From assembly GCF_042680125.1 (NCBI RefSeq), contig NZ_JBHTNY010000013.1: 64,000 nucleotides of DNA. One strand, given 5' to 3'. Source of the stretch: Robinsoniella peoriensis. GTDB lineage: Bacteria; Bacillota; Clostridia; Lachnospirales; Lachnospiraceae. Position numbers and translations under genes: made by a program. Under the pieces are notes generated by a model. The model searched no databases and had not been told where the DNA came from. It worked only from the letters and a program-made list of their open reading frames with translations. This document shows, one piece after another, positions 8,775 through 18,741 of the stretch (position 1 is its first letter; each line of letters opens with the position of its first letter).

Positions 8775-9635
8775 ATGATTCATTACAATATGGATGTCCT
8801 GAAGGACTCTTTTACTGCGGCTGTTGCACCAGATTCTGTTAATGCTCCTTTTCCTTTTTCTGTACTGGCAGACGGTATTTTTTCGACTGGACAGAATTAT
8901 TTTACGGAGCGCTCCGGGCAGAATTTTCATATTCTTCTCTATACCCTTTCAGGAGAAGGACTGATTACCGTAAGAAACCAGCAGATTACACTTTCCAGGC
9001 ATCAGGCGGTTCTTCTGCCATCTTATGAATACCATCGATATCAGAACGCATCCGCCAGTCCCTGGGATTTTGCCTGGGCACATCTGTCCGGTAGCGGTGC
9101 AGCTGACTTTGCAGCTTCTTTAAACATGGAAAAAGTCCATGCTATTTCACCAAACGACACCGACCATTTCTTAGAAACTTTCCAGAATTTATACCGGATC
9201 ACAAAAGAAGGAACACTGCTTTCCTGCGCCCGGTGCAGCCATTATATTTCCGGATTGCTGACCGGAATGCTGGAGGGTCTTGTACAGGATACCGGTCTGT
9301 CCTCCCCCGGGAATTCGGATATTGCCACTACCGTGGAATATTTACAGATGCATTACCAGGAGGCAGTCTCCATTGATGCCCTTCTGGAAAAAGTGCATTT
9401 TTCCAAATTTCACTTTATCCGTCTTTTCAAAAAGCAGGTGGGCACAACCCCCTACTCTTATCTGACGGGTTACCGCATCAGCCAGAGCAAACGCCTGCTG
9501 TGTACCACCCACGACAGTATCAGCGATATTGCCAATCAGGTAGGATTTACCGGCGAGAGTAATTTTATCCACCAGTTTAAATCCATCGTAGGTGAGACAC
9601 CTGCGGCATACCGGAAAAATAATTGGGGTTTCTAA
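8775..9635 (+). CDS. AraC-family transcriptional regulator
   Basis: 286 residues from the ATG at 8775, which is 7 bases after GGAGG; the earlier ATG at 8769 is too close to that site. The N-terminal half is a cupin-like sugar sensor (GEGLITVRNQQITLSRHQAV, then LLPSYEYHRYQN). The C-terminal 100 residues hold the two AraC helix-turn-helix motifs (SIDALLEKVHFSKFHFIRLF and ISDIANQVGFTGESNFIHQF, ending GETPAAYRK). It is divergent from the GH106-like gene and likely activates it. Its stop lies one base from the stop of the converging mglC-like gene, with no terminator between them. Confidence 0.93.
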   Translation: MIHYNMDVLKDSFTAAVAPDSVNAPFPFSVLADGIFSTGQNYFTERSGQNFHILLYTLSGEGLITVRNQQITLSRHQAVLLPSYEYHRYQNASASPWDFAWAHLSGSGAADFAASLNMEKVHAISPNDTDHFLETFQNLYRITKEGTLLSCARCSHYISGLLTGMLEGLVQDTGLSSPGNSDIATTVEYLQMHYQEAVSIDALLEKVHFSKFHFIRLFKKQVGTTPYSYLTGYRISQSKRLLCTTHDSISDIANQVGFTGESNFIHQFKSIVGETPAAYRKNNWGF

Positions 9636-9636
9636 A

Positions 9637-10866
9637 CTATTTTTTCCTATATTTGGTAAGATCAATTGCAACTGCTACAGCAATGATAATACCCTTAATC
9701 ACCTGCTGCCACATTGGGCTTACGGCGATAAACTGCAGTCCGTACTGGATAACGGAGAAAATCAACACACCGCTGACGATTCCGCTGACTTTTCCAATAC
9801 CACCGTTTAAGGAAACACCGCCCACAACGCAGGCCGCAATTGCATCCAGTTCATATCCGTTACCGTACTGGTTTGTGGCTCCCGCTGTTCTTGCTGCTTC
9901 CAGTACTCCGGCAACACCATATAAAACAGATGCCAGAACGAAAATCCCCATAATGGTTTTGAATACATTCACACCGGAAACGATTGCTGCTTCCCGGTTT
10001 CCTCCGATTGCATACACGTTCTTGCCAAATTCTGTTTTGTTCAGGATAAACCAGATGAGAACTACGAAAAAGATGGCAATGGGAACTAAAATAGAGATTC
10101 CCGGAAATCCGCCGATTTCAAGAATTTTTTTCTGTCCCAGCACGATAAAATCACTGCGTATACCGCCGATGGGCTGGGATTTGTTTGGTGCCATGTCAAA
10201 ATAAAGGGAACATGCTCCATACACAATTACCTGTACAGCTAACGTGGCTATAAATGGATGCATGTCGAATTTCGCTACTAAAAATCCATTTAAAATTCCA
10301 AACAGGGCACATGCCGCAATTGCTAAAAGAATTGGGAAAATGACTGCCATGTACGGAAGATCCGGAAAGAATCTGTTGGCATAATCAGCCGTCTGCAGCA
10401 TGGAAGTCGAAACGACTGCCGCCAGACCAACCATACGTCCCGCCGAAAGGTCTGTACCTGCTATCAGCAGTGTAAAACAGATTCCCAGTGCTACAATCAT
10501 TTTTGTAGATGACTGGGTTAAAATATCCAGCAATACCTGCAGCTGCATAAAACGCGGCTGGATAAACATAATCACGACAATTAAAACCAGTAGTGCGATC
10601 ATAATCGCATTATTTGTAATAAACCTCTTTGCCGTCTTACCTGACAGCTCTACATCTGTACCGTGGAATCTCCGGGCTGCAAGCTGATTGATTCCATAAC
10701 CCAGGGCTGCTAACCCTACCAGGGCTACATACAGGTAAAGATCATAAAAGACTGCCGGATCTAATGCCCAGTATAGAACAATACCCAAAGCCAGCAGCAG
10801 AACTCCTGCTGTAATAAATGAAACGGCAAATGGCTTACGCGCAACCATCTTCCCTGATTTCTGCAT
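9637..10866 (-). CDS. mglC: Galactose/methylgalactoside-type ABC permease
   Basis: 409 residues from the ATG at 10866 (AGAGAGGT 7 bases upstream); the longer frame to 10908 has no clear site. It is a ribose/galactose (CUT2) permease with about ten membrane segments. Signatures are GTDLSAGRMVGLAAV in the middle and NQYGNGYELDAIAACVVGGVSLNGGIGK near the end (read as GYELDAIAACVVGGVS). An N-terminal extension of two extra membrane segments compared with the 336-residue E. coli MglC is common in Firmicutes. It is the last gene of mglBAC and the importer channel for the binding protein at 12500. It converges on an AraC gene with a one-base gap. Confidence 0.92.
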   Translation of the reverse strand: MQKSGKMVARKPFAVSFITAGVLLLALGIVLYWALDPAVFYDLYLYVALVGLAALGYGINQLAARRFHGTDVELSGKTAKRFITNNAIMIALLVLIVVIMFIQPRFMQLQVLLDILTQSSTKMIVALGICFTLLIAGTDLSAGRMVGLAAVVSTSMLQTADYANRFFPDLPYMAVIFPILLAIAACALFGILNGFLVAKFDMHPFIATLAVQVIVYGACSLYFDMAPNKSQPIGGIRSDFIVLGQKKILEIGGFPGISILVPIAIFFVVLIWFILNKTEFGKNVYAIGGNREAAIVSGVNVFKTIMGIFVLASVLYGVAGVLEAARTAGATNQYGNGYELDAIAACVVGGVSLNGGIGKVSGIVSGVLIFSVIQYGLQFIAVSPMWQQVIKGIIIAVAVAIDLTKYRKK

Positions 10867-10920
10867 ATGTATTACCTCTCTCTCTATCAAACTTAAAACC
10901 TTGCACAAGGATTAAGAACT

Positions 10921-12420
10921 TTATTTCATAAATTTCGTTGCACAATTCATGACACTTACCGAGTCTGCTTCTTCTGTTTCTAAAATTCCGGTTACCCGGC
11001 CTTCGCACATTACCATAATGCGGTCTGACATTCCCAGTAGCTCCGGCATTTCCGATGAAATCATAATGATAGATTTCCCCTGACTTGCAAGCTTGTGCAT
11101 AATTGTATAGATTTCATATTTTGCCCCTACATCAATACCTCTGGTAGGCTCGTCCAGAATTAAGATATCCGGTTGGGTCAGAAGCCACCTGGCAAGCAGT
11201 ACTTTCTGCTGATTTCCTCCGGACAGGTTCTGGATTGCTTCTTCCAGGTTAGGAGTCTTAGTCCTTAACTCTGTATTTGATTCCTTTGCAGCTTTTACCC
11301 GTTGGCTCTCTCTCAATATTCCCATGCTGGCATATTTTTTCTGGTTGGCAATCACGGTATTATCCAAAACAGATAGAATCCCGAATATCCCGGTTGCCCT
11401 TCTTTCCTCGGTCAGCAGCGCGATCTTTTCTTTAATCGCATCCCGTGGGGATCTGATCGCCAGTTTTTTTCCATTCTTTGCAATGGTTCCTTCGGCAATC
11501 TCCCTTAATCCAAAGATCGCTTCCACCACTTCTGTTCTCTGGGCTCCTACCAGTCCGCCAATACCCAGAATCTCACCTTTTCTTAATTCAAAACTAACAT
11601 TTTGAAAAGATTTGGGAAGCGGAGAACATAAATTTTCTACTTTTAGTATCACTTCATCAAGAGGCGAATATTCTTTTGGCGGAAAACGGTTGGTCATATT
11701 TCTTCCTACCATCCTGCTGATAATCAAGTCCGTTGTCAGGTCTTTCGCATCCCAGGTACCCACATACTGTCCGTCCCTCATAATGGTTACTTCATCTGAT
11801 ATCTTCAGAATTTCCTCCATTTTATGAGAGATATAAATGATCGCACAGCCTTTGTCCTGGAGCTGGCGTATGATCTTAAATAAATGGTGTGTCTCATTTT
11901 CCGTAAGTGACGAAGTGGGCTCATCCATGATAATAATCTTTGAATGATAACTGACAGCTTTTGCAATTTCAACAAGCTGCAGGCTGGATGCAGACAGGGA
12001 GCCTGCCAATGCCTGGGGATCTACGTCCAGATCCACTTCCTGGAAAAGCTCTTTTGTCTTACGGATCATATTTTTCTTGTCTACAACAATTCCCCTTTTG
12101 GGAAATCTTCCAAGCCATATATTCTCCATTACAGGCCTGAAACGAATTGGATGCAGTTCCTGATGAATCATAGAGACTCCCAAATCTAAAGCCTGTTTGG
12201 AGGTCATGATTTTTTCAGGCTTCCCATCCAGGATGATTTCCCCGCCATCTTCATGATATATTCCGAACAGGCACTTCATTAACGTTGATTTCCCGGCACC
12301 ATTTTCACCCATCAACGCATGTACACTCCCTTTTTTTACAGTAAGGCTGACCTGGTCAAGTGCCTTTACCCCTGGGAATACTTTCGTAATATTTTTCATT
12401 TCTAATACGATATCTCCCAT
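10921..12420 (-). CDS. mglA: Sugar ABC importer ATPase, tandem domains
   Basis: 499 residues with two nucleotide-binding domains, the CUT2 arrangement. Domain 1 has Walker A GENGAGKSTLMKC and Walker B IIIMDEPTSSLTE. Domain 2 has a degenerate Walker A (GLVGAQRTEV), signature LSGGNQQKVLLARWLL and Walker B DILILDEPTRGIDVGAK. It powers uptake through the MglC-like permease 54 bases downstream. The ATG at 12420 is preceded by AAAGGAG. The degenerate second P-loop is usual for this family. Sugar specificity (galactose, methylgalactoside or related) is assigned by gene order and resemblance. Confidence 0.94.
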   Translation of the reverse strand: MGDIVLEMKNITKVFPGVKALDQVSLTVKKGSVHALMGENGAGKSTLMKCLFGIYHEDGGEIILDGKPEKIMTSKQALDLGVSMIHQELHPIRFRPVMENIWLGRFPKRGIVVDKKNMIRKTKELFQEVDLDVDPQALAGSLSASSLQLVEIAKAVSYHSKIIIMDEPTSSLTENETHHLFKIIRQLQDKGCAIIYISHKMEEILKISDEVTIMRDGQYVGTWDAKDLTTDLIISRMVGRNMTNRFPPKEYSPLDEVILKVENLCSPLPKSFQNVSFELRKGEILGIGGLVGAQRTEVVEAIFGLREIAEGTIAKNGKKLAIRSPRDAIKEKIALLTEERRATGIFGILSVLDNTVIANQKKYASMGILRESQRVKAAKESNTELRTKTPNLEEAIQNLSGGNQQKVLLARWLLTQPDILILDEPTRGIDVGAKYEIYTIMHKLASQGKSIIMISSEMPELLGMSDRIMVMCEGRVTGILETEEADSVSVMNCATKFMK

Positions 12421-12442
12421 GCTGCCGCTCCTTTCTATCAGA

Positions 12443-12480
12443 AGGGCTGTTACATTAACATACTGTCAATGAACAACCCT
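12443..12480 (-). promoter_or_regulatory. Intercistronic stem-loop between mglB and mglA
   Basis: AGGGTTGTT and AACAGCCCT pair (one G-U) across a 20-base loop between the binding-protein and ATPase genes. There is no T-run. Such loops often protect the upstream binding-protein message and raise its level over the membrane parts (inference). Confidence 0.45.
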
Positions 12481-12499
12481 AAGTCTGATATCTATCCCT

Positions 12500-13615
12500 T
12501 TATTTCATATATTCCTGATAATTGTCGGCAGTTACTTTTACATAATCAATCCAGACATATTTGCCGTCGGTAACCGGATAGCCGATATTCTGCTCATTAA
12601 TTTCTTTGCCTTGTACTGCTGCTTTTGCAACATTAATGGTAGCATTTCCCTGATTGGCTGCATCGTTTAATACGGTACCTAACAGAGAACCATCTTTCAT
12701 CGCTTCCAATGCAGGAGCTGTGGCATCCACACCAACTACCGGAATATATTTTGCTTTGTCTTCTTTATTGTAGCCCTCTGCCTTCAATGCCTCTACAGCC
12801 CCCAGTGCCATATCATCATTATTGGAAATAACTGCCTCAATCTTGTCCAGTCCCTGTCCGGTAATAAAAGCTTTCATTAAATCCGTTGCTTTTGCCTTGT
12901 CCCACATAGCGGTATCTGCCGCCAGTTTTTCTGTTTTAAATCCGGCTTCTTCAATGGCTTTAATCGAATATTCTGTACGGAGTGTCGCATCCTGATGTCC
13001 AGGTTCTCCCTGAAGCATTACGTACTGGATGGTGCCGTCACCGTTTTTATCAGCATCCGGATTAGCTTTAAAGTAATCAGCAATAATTTCTCCGGATAAC
13101 TGACCGGACTGCTCTGCTTTCGCACCTACATACCATACCTTATCGTAGCTTTTCATATCCGTTTCTTCCGGTTCACGGTTTAAAAATACAATAGGAAGAC
13201 TCTTTGCTTTTGCCTTTTCTATAATAGGACCTGCGGCAGTTCGGTCTACCGGGTTAATTGCAAGTGCAGTTACGCCCTTAGTAATAAAGGTATCTACCTG
13301 TTCATTCTGGGTAGGCTGCTTGTTCTGGGAATCCACCAGTTCAAGTTCTATTCCCTCTGCTTTTGCCTGGTCTGTCATAGCTGTTCTTACACCTGTCATA
13401 AAGGTATCATCGAATTTGTAAATTGCAGAGCCGATCATTACATTCGCGTCACTTTTCGTTTCGCCGGATGTACTGCCTGCATCTTCGGCAGCGGACTGGG
13501 CAGTTCCCGTGGCCGCGGTTCCTCCGCCTCTTGTTCCGCACCCGGACATAACACCCATTGTCATAACTGCTGCTGCTCCGCAAGTCAGAACCTTCATTAC
13601 TGTCTTTCTTTTCAT
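12500..13615 (-). CDS. mglB: Galactose/glucose-binding lipoprotein
   Basis: 371 residues. A lipoprotein signal is visible (KVLTCGAAAVMTMGVMSGC, lipidated Cys about residue 26) followed by a low-complexity Thr/Ala/Gly/Ser linker and a periplasmic-binding fold of the ribose/galactose type: MIGSAIYKFDDTFM, TKGVTALAINPVDRT, AVISNNDDMALGAVEALK and VVGVDATAPALEAMKDG. These resemble MglB, which binds D-galactose and D-glucose. It is the first gene of the mglBAC operon. Upstream lies a TATAAT (13706-13711, minus strand) with a poor -35, so expression probably needs an activator. Confidence 0.93.
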   Translation of the reverse strand: MKRKTVMKVLTCGAAAVMTMGVMSGCGTRGGGTAATGTAQSAAEDAGSTSGETKSDANVMIGSAIYKFDDTFMTGVRTAMTDQAKAEGIELELVDSQNKQPTQNEQVDTFITKGVTALAINPVDRTAAGPIIEKAKAKSLPIVFLNREPEETDMKSYDKVWYVGAKAEQSGQLSGEIIADYFKANPDADKNGDGTIQYVMLQGEPGHQDATLRTEYSIKAIEEAGFKTEKLAADTAMWDKAKATDLMKAFITGQGLDKIEAVISNNDDMALGAVEALKAEGYNKEDKAKYIPVVGVDATAPALEAMKDGSLLGTVLNDAANQGNATINVAKAAVQGKEINEQNIGYPVTDGKYVWIDYVKVTADNYQEYMK

Positions 13616-13822
13616 CTTAAAATCCTCCTTTTTTATATCTCAAATAAGATATGGAAAAATACGATTATGTAAGGCTTATAATTTGCCTTTTCGTTTTTCT
13701 TCGTCATTATAGCATTTAAGTATAAAAAGGCTTTAGTATTTAATTTATTAGATTTTATACTATTTTGGGCTTCTTTTTCCTCCAATTAGGAGATTATTAA
13801 GAGATCGGTACTTTTTAGGCAA

Positions 13823-13860
13823 AAAAATTCAGATACCGATGATTTGGTATCTGAATTTTT
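13823..13860. terminator. Bidirectional rho-independent terminator
   Basis: AAAAATTCAGATACC (13823-13837) and GGTATCTGAATTTTT (13846-13860) form a perfect 15-bp stem with an 8-base loop, with T-runs on both strands. It ends the polysaccharide operon that comes from the right on the minus strand. Confidence 0.9.
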
Positions 13861-13881
13861 TCTATAGCTGTGGAACCTGTT

Positions 13882-15639
13882 CTATTTACAATAAATCCGA
13901 AATTTAGATTTTCCATATCCATCATTTACATCCACCTGCCACTGTATCAGAAATACATGTTCTGTTTTACCTGCATGATTCTTATGTTCCATAACCTGAT
14001 AAGATATTTTTACATCCGGATCTTCTATTTCTACTGTACAATCCTCATTCCCTCCGCAGATCTGCACTTTATTGCCCCTGATTCTTGGCACATACCTGGT
14101 AACCAGATTTTCCTTAACATCCACCAGTCCGTTCCCGCCTGTAAAGGTATCTGCAATCTGCATCATACCGGTTTCCCTATTGAATCTGATTCTCCTGACA
14201 GCTTCATCCAGTTCGTCCAGATCATATGCATTTCCAAAACTGATTTCTACATTGCCATTCTTATCTGCTTCAAACCGGTCACAGGCAAAGCGCTCACCTT
14301 CCATTTGTAAACTGCCATTAATTACAGGTACATTATGGCCAAGGGAACTATTGCACAATATTTGGTAACGCTTGCCGCTGAAATAATCTTTCGTATACTC
14401 CCCGGCCCCCAGATCAGCCAGAAGCATGGTATTTTTACTTAGGTACAAGAAACTGCCCACATCATTATGGTTATGATGTTCCGCATTATTGCCGCCTTTA
14501 GCCGCCATGCCGCACATATTACCACTCTGTGCAATATACCACTGGGCCTGTTCAAAAATGACAGGCTCTTTTACCAGCCCACTGTGTACTTTTCCATGAA
14601 CAGAGTTATTTGTGTCAGGGCAAGGCTGTATGCGTTGGTATTGATTTTCTGAAATTTTCTCCAGATAAGCTTCTACCCATATATAATCCCGGTAAAGTGT
14701 CATAAAACGATAACAGCTGTCTGAATCAAATGCTGCCGCACACTTTCGGTTTGGAAACCGGACATTCGGAAACCTGCCCGCCAGATAACAGGTCAGGCCC
14801 ATATGAAAACAATCGTTCATATATCCATCCGAAAAGCTTACGGTCAATCCTGAATCAAAATAACATTTCTGCTGAAACTCTGCTATGGAGGCTATTTTCT
14901 CATCTGCCATCAAGTCTGCTGCCCCATGGCTGTATTCCAGATACTGTTGGGAAAAACCTGCATAATATGCCATTCCATATGAAAAGTACGCCAGTCCTTC
15001 CATGCAGGCACCATCATCCGTAAATCCTTTCAGATAATGTGTCAGGGAGTATCGGATCCGTTCCAGACATTTCTCCGGTACATCTTTTAATAAATAAATA
15101 CTTGCACTTCCTATTGCCCCCGCACATACGGCACACCAGTTATTGGTATTGTATTCCCAGGGCTCGCAGGGTGCCTCTGACTGATAAAATGGAGTCAGAA
15201 CACGGCTTATCACTTCTTTTTTCACATGTTCTCTCAGATCTTTTTTCAAATCCTGTTGAAATATAGTGATCAGCTCTGCCAATGTCTGCCCGGTCTCACA
15301 GGCAAATAAGTCCACTGTATTTCTCCAATCCGGATTGTTTTTACGATCTGTATGAGCAGGAAGCGCCCAGCTGTTCTCCATACAGACTGCTTCAATGACT
15401 TCTTCCAGTTTATTTAGATCTTCTTTTTTTCGCCCAATCCAATAAGCCATTGCATATACCGCCAGATATTTCCTTCTGATAAAATAATCTTCTTCATAGA
15501 TCATACGGTTTCCTGTCTTTTCGAACAGCGAAAATTTCTCTTCCGTTAATTCCGGCATGGGCTGGTTTCTCAGCTCCAAAGCATAATTTTCCACACAGCT
15601 TCTGTATTCTGCCAGATATTTTTCCAGGTACTCTTTCAT
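13882..15639 (-). CDS. Heparinase II/III-family protein
   Basis: 585 residues without a signal peptide. The N-terminal two thirds are an alpha-helical toroid (NTNNWCAVCAGAIGSASIYL near 165, then FTDDGACMEGLAYFSYGMAY near 206). The C-terminal part is the beta-sandwich with the heparinase II/III signature HHNHNDVGSF (388-397) and a following GAGEYTKDYF. Tyr and His in these motifs correspond to the catalytic residues of the polysaccharide-lyase superfamily (family knowledge). Placed last in the operon with GH88, it probably cleaves uronate-containing oligosaccharides in the cytoplasm, giving the 4,5-unsaturated ends that GH88 removes. The exact PL family and substrate are not determined. Confidence 0.82.
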   Translation of the reverse strand: MKEYLEKYLAEYRSCVENYALELRNQPMPELTEEKFSLFEKTGNRMIYEEDYFIRRKYLAVYAMAYWIGRKKEDLNKLEEVIEAVCMENSWALPAHTDRKNNPDWRNTVDLFACETGQTLAELITIFQQDLKKDLREHVKKEVISRVLTPFYQSEAPCEPWEYNTNNWCAVCAGAIGSASIYLLKDVPEKCLERIRYSLTHYLKGFTDDGACMEGLAYFSYGMAYYAGFSQQYLEYSHGAADLMADEKIASIAEFQQKCYFDSGLTVSFSDGYMNDCFHMGLTCYLAGRFPNVRFPNRKCAAAFDSDSCYRFMTLYRDYIWVEAYLEKISENQYQRIQPCPDTNNSVHGKVHSGLVKEPVIFEQAQWYIAQSGNMCGMAAKGGNNAEHHNHNDVGSFLYLSKNTMLLADLGAGEYTKDYFSGKRYQILCNSSLGHNVPVINGSLQMEGERFACDRFEADKNGNVEISFGNAYDLDELDEAVRRIRFNRETGMMQIADTFTGGNGLVDVKENLVTRYVPRIRGNKVQICGGNEDCTVEIEDPDVKISYQVMEHKNHAGKTEHVFLIQWQVDVNDGYGKSKFRIYCK

Positions 15640-15670
15640 ACGATTAACTGACCGCCTATCCTTTTTATTC

Positions 15671-16978
15671 TCACATTTCTATATTACCAAAGTATTGATC
15701 CTGAATGATTTTATTCTCTAATTTATTTTCAATCAGTTCAGTTTCTTTAAAAACATTGAAAATACAGTTATTGATGCTGACTTTCGTAGTTCCATAGTCT
15801 TCTAACGCATGATTTCCATGAAAACAAATGGTGCTGTCACCAATTACGGAATTTGTTATATGCACGATATCTACCGGAGTGCCGATCTCCATAAGGTGTA
15901 TTTTCTTTTTATGAAGAACCCTGATGCCATCAAATAATACTTTTTCCTGGTAAGGCACCTCAGCCCCGGGATAATAAGACCTGCTGTATCTGTCATTATC
16001 AAAATGTATGGAAAAACCGGTTCTGGGTTTCTGCAGGAAAATATTACGAAACATTACATTTCTTACGCCTGCAGTATAGGTTATCTCATTCTGTACAACA
16101 ACCCAGTGAATTCCTTCTTCGATTTCAATACCCTGTTCGTGAGAAGGGCAGATGGTGGATATATATTCTGTCCCGTCTGCATCTTCTTTGACACGATATA
16201 GCTTTCCATTAGCAGCCACCGTATCTGATTTCTGCAATTTTATCCCCGGAAACCAATCTGTCCAGCCCCCGGCCAGCATACGGCAGAAATATCCGTCCGT
16301 AGTCTCTCCATCATGAGTCAGATCCTGGCAATTATCGATCAGACCATCCTCAATCCATCCCAGTTCCGGATTTCCCACATCGTAATCATGTCCGTTCAAA
16401 GCAATGGCGTCGTCATAGGTGTCGAAGATTCCATCCCGAATTGTAAAGCGCCTTCCCCTGCCTAAATGCACACCGTCTTTATCCCCTTTTATAATTATAT
16501 TCTGTATTGTAATATCTTCAAAAGTGCAGACCTGTATGCCATACTGCAGTTTCCCCAGATCCATGCACCGAAACCCCGTAATCAGCAGATCCCGGATGTA
16601 GAAAAAAGCTAATTGGCCGTGAAGCCCCTCAACCTCAAACTTTCTGATGTCATTTCCATTAACAGCCAGATGCAGGTTATGGATCTGAATTCCGGTATCA
16701 TAGATTCTTGTCAGTGCGCCCTGATTTAAAAATACATGAGCGTATTTTCCAAGGTCTTCTGTTTTTTGTATGATAACACCATTTCCAAAAATCAATGTGG
16801 TGCAGCTGCTCAGATAGACTGTCCCTGCCAGCCGGTAGGTGCCCTGCCTGGTTATAAGAATTGTCCCGCCATCTTCTACAGCAGACTGCAGGGCTTTTTG
16901 ATTTTCAACGCCGTCAGCATCCGGGGAGAATCCATAGTCAAATGCATTTTTAAATCCTTCTTTTAATAATGTTGTCAT
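15671..16978 (-). CDS. GH28-like right-handed beta-helix protein
   Basis: 435 residues from the ATG at 16978 (AAGGAAG about 10 bases upstream). An alternative ATG at 17017 overlaps the previous gene. The N-terminus DADGVENQKALQSAVEDGGT is the entry strand of a pectin-lyase fold. The core KGDKDGVHLGRGRRFTIRD and TYDDAIALNGHD resembles the polygalacturonase (GH28) active-site region, where paired Asp residues are catalytic. There is no signal peptide, so it is cytoplasmic. It lies between the DUF2264 and heparinase-type genes with short spacings. It probably hydrolyses or cleaves an acidic oligosaccharide; the true GH28 assignment needs a profile search. Confidence 0.75.
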   Translation of the reverse strand: MTTLLKEGFKNAFDYGFSPDADGVENQKALQSAVEDGGTILITRQGTYRLAGTVYLSSCTTLIFGNGVIIQKTEDLGKYAHVFLNQGALTRIYDTGIQIHNLHLAVNGNDIRKFEVEGLHGQLAFFYIRDLLITGFRCMDLGKLQYGIQVCTFEDITIQNIIIKGDKDGVHLGRGRRFTIRDGIFDTYDDAIALNGHDYDVGNPELGWIEDGLIDNCQDLTHDGETTDGYFCRMLAGGWTDWFPGIKLQKSDTVAANGKLYRVKEDADGTEYISTICPSHEQGIEIEEGIHWVVVQNEITYTAGVRNVMFRNIFLQKPRTGFSIHFDNDRYSRSYYPGAEVPYQEKVLFDGIRVLHKKKIHLMEIGTPVDIVHITNSVIGDSTICFHGNHALEDYGTTKVSINNCIFNVFKETELIENKLENKIIQDQYFGNIEM

Positions 16979-17003
16979 TGAATCGTTCTTCCTTTCTTTT
17001 GTC

Positions 17004-18728
17004 TCATTGGCTTTCATGCTGCATTACGGATCCTTCTACATATACTTCTACGATTGTGATCCCTTTTTTTATTTCATATTGGAGATAGGGAAGCAGGGTT
17101 CTTGGATGGAGCAGGTTTACATTTGCTTCGCACAAAATCACTTTGCCCATTCCCTGTCCTTGTTTTAATTCTATGCGGCTTCTTCCCCGGTTGCTGCGGG
17201 TCTCTGCATATCCCTCACGTTCTGTGCAAATGACCTCATTTATTTCATCCACCGGCAGTGGGAATCCACCCTCTGCAGCCATACAGTCCTCTTCTGCCCT
17301 GATGATATGGCGCCTGAAATGGCCTGCTCCATTTGGAACCAATACCGTCTCTACCTCTACCCCGCTCATCGGGCTCCACCATGAGAGAATCCTGTCTTCA
17401 CTGATCTTAACCCTTTCACACCTGCGCCTTACATGATAATATCCGTCTCTGTAAAAGGCGAGCATATTATCAGGTGCTGTCTGAGCCAGGGAACAGTATG
17501 AGCGCGGTGTCTGAAATCCAAAATAACTGGAATAGGCAAATTTACTATATTTTTCAGCACAATGAACCGGTTCCCACTCTGCATACTGTCCGGAGGTAAG
17601 CGCTGTAACATATCCATCCTTACCTCTTTGCATCATCATCATAGGCTGCTTTAAAACACGAAGTTCCTTTAACTTTGGCAAAGGTTCTTCTTCTGCCTCC
17701 CAAAATGGATGATTGGATGGCAGTGCCAGAATTAAAAAGCTCTTAAATGCCCAGTAGGGTGAATTAGGTGAATTATAACCTTCCCCCACTGTCAGATTCG
17801 GGTAACAGTAACCCAGCGTCAGCTTATCCTCACAGTCCAGAATCGGCTTTTCAAACCAATATCGAAAGTGCCTGTTTATGATTCCTTTCATTACACCCCA
17901 GGAGAATACTTCTTCGTCTGCAAAAGCCATTGCACACCAGAATCCCGCCTGAGCAAACCGGTATGTAAGAGAACGTCCATAGGGAAGGGCTTCCCCCCGC
18001 TCACCAAACCAGTAAATATAATCTTCTGCAAATAACCTTGCCCGCTCTCTGTATTTGGCAGATCTTACAGGATCCTCATTTTTTTGTACCTGTGCATAGA
18101 TTAGAGAATAGAAATGCATGGCAAATCCAATATAATAATCTACCTGCTTTGTGGCTCCGTCTGAATACCAGCCATCCCCCAGATAGAAGTCATCTATCCT
18201 GTTCAAATCCTGTTCCAACTGTATCTGACTATATTCTGCATTTACATTCTTCAAGCCGCAATTAACCAGTACCCGGAAAAAAAGCCAGTTATTATCCGAT
18301 ATTCTGTGCTGGTTTATCTGCATCAGCCACTCATGAAAGTTTTTCTTATCTTCCAAAGCAAGCGGCTCCCAGACTTTCCCGGGAGCCAGCAGCAAAGCCA
18401 GACCAAAAACTGCCATTTCCACGTAAGCCTGTTCGCCATCTCCGTAGCTTCCCCAGTATTCCTCAGATTTTTTATCGCTTCCATGCATAATTCCCCGGCA
18501 GAGGAACTCATCCAGGCTGCTTTCACCGCCTCCTGCCCACAGCGGTACCAAACCCCAAAGTATTCTTGAGAAGCCTTCTAACCCAATTGTGCTGCTGCCA
18601 TAGTGCGTTGCCGTATATCCGATATTAAGCCTTGCTTTTCCCGGGGAGTAATATTTCTTTAAAGCATCTGCCATCGTTAATAATGCCTTACTGTAATCTT
18701 CCCTGGTTTTAAAATTGTTACGATCCAT
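17004..18728 (-). CDS. DUF2264-domain protein
   Basis: 574 residues from the ATG at 18728, with GAGGAG 6 bases upstream. Recognisable DUF2264 stretches are STIGLEGFSRILWGLVPLWA, DKKSEEYWGSYGDGEQAYVE, NNWLFFRVLVNCGL and DGWYSDGATKQVDYYIGFAM. The fold is an alpha/alpha-toroid like that of lyases and unsaturated-uronyl hydrolases, with a C-terminal beta domain. There is no signal peptide. It is situated between GH88 and the beta-helix gene. The family is frequently found in polysaccharide-lyase clusters; its reaction is not established to my knowledge, so I give none. The end overlaps the upstream extension of the next frame. Confidence 0.82.
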   Translation of the reverse strand: MDRNNFKTREDYSKALLTMADALKKYYSPGKARLNIGYTATHYGSSTIGLEGFSRILWGLVPLWAGGGESSLDEFLCRGIMHGSDKKSEEYWGSYGDGEQAYVEMAVFGLALLLAPGKVWEPLALEDKKNFHEWLMQINQHRISDNNWLFFRVLVNCGLKNVNAEYSQIQLEQDLNRIDDFYLGDGWYSDGATKQVDYYIGFAMHFYSLIYAQVQKNEDPVRSAKYRERARLFAEDYIYWFGERGEALPYGRSLTYRFAQAGFWCAMAFADEEVFSWGVMKGIINRHFRYWFEKPILDCEDKLTLGYCYPNLTVGEGYNSPNSPYWAFKSFLILALPSNHPFWEAEEEPLPKLKELRVLKQPMMMMQRGKDGYVTALTSGQYAEWEPVHCAEKYSKFAYSSYFGFQTPRSYCSLAQTAPDNMLAFYRDGYYHVRRRCERVKISEDRILSWWSPMSGVEVETVLVPNGAGHFRRHIIRAEEDCMAAEGGFPLPVDEINEVICTEREGYAETRSNRGRSRIELKQGQGMGKVILCEANVNLLHPRTLLPYLQYEIKKGITIVEVYVEGSVMQHESQ

Positions 18729-18741
18729 TTCTGCTCCTCTC

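Noticed and set aside
9342..9671. 109-codon minus-strand frame within the AraC gene
   Set aside because: A shadow of the AraC gene's helix-turn-helix region in the opposite frame; no ribosome site.
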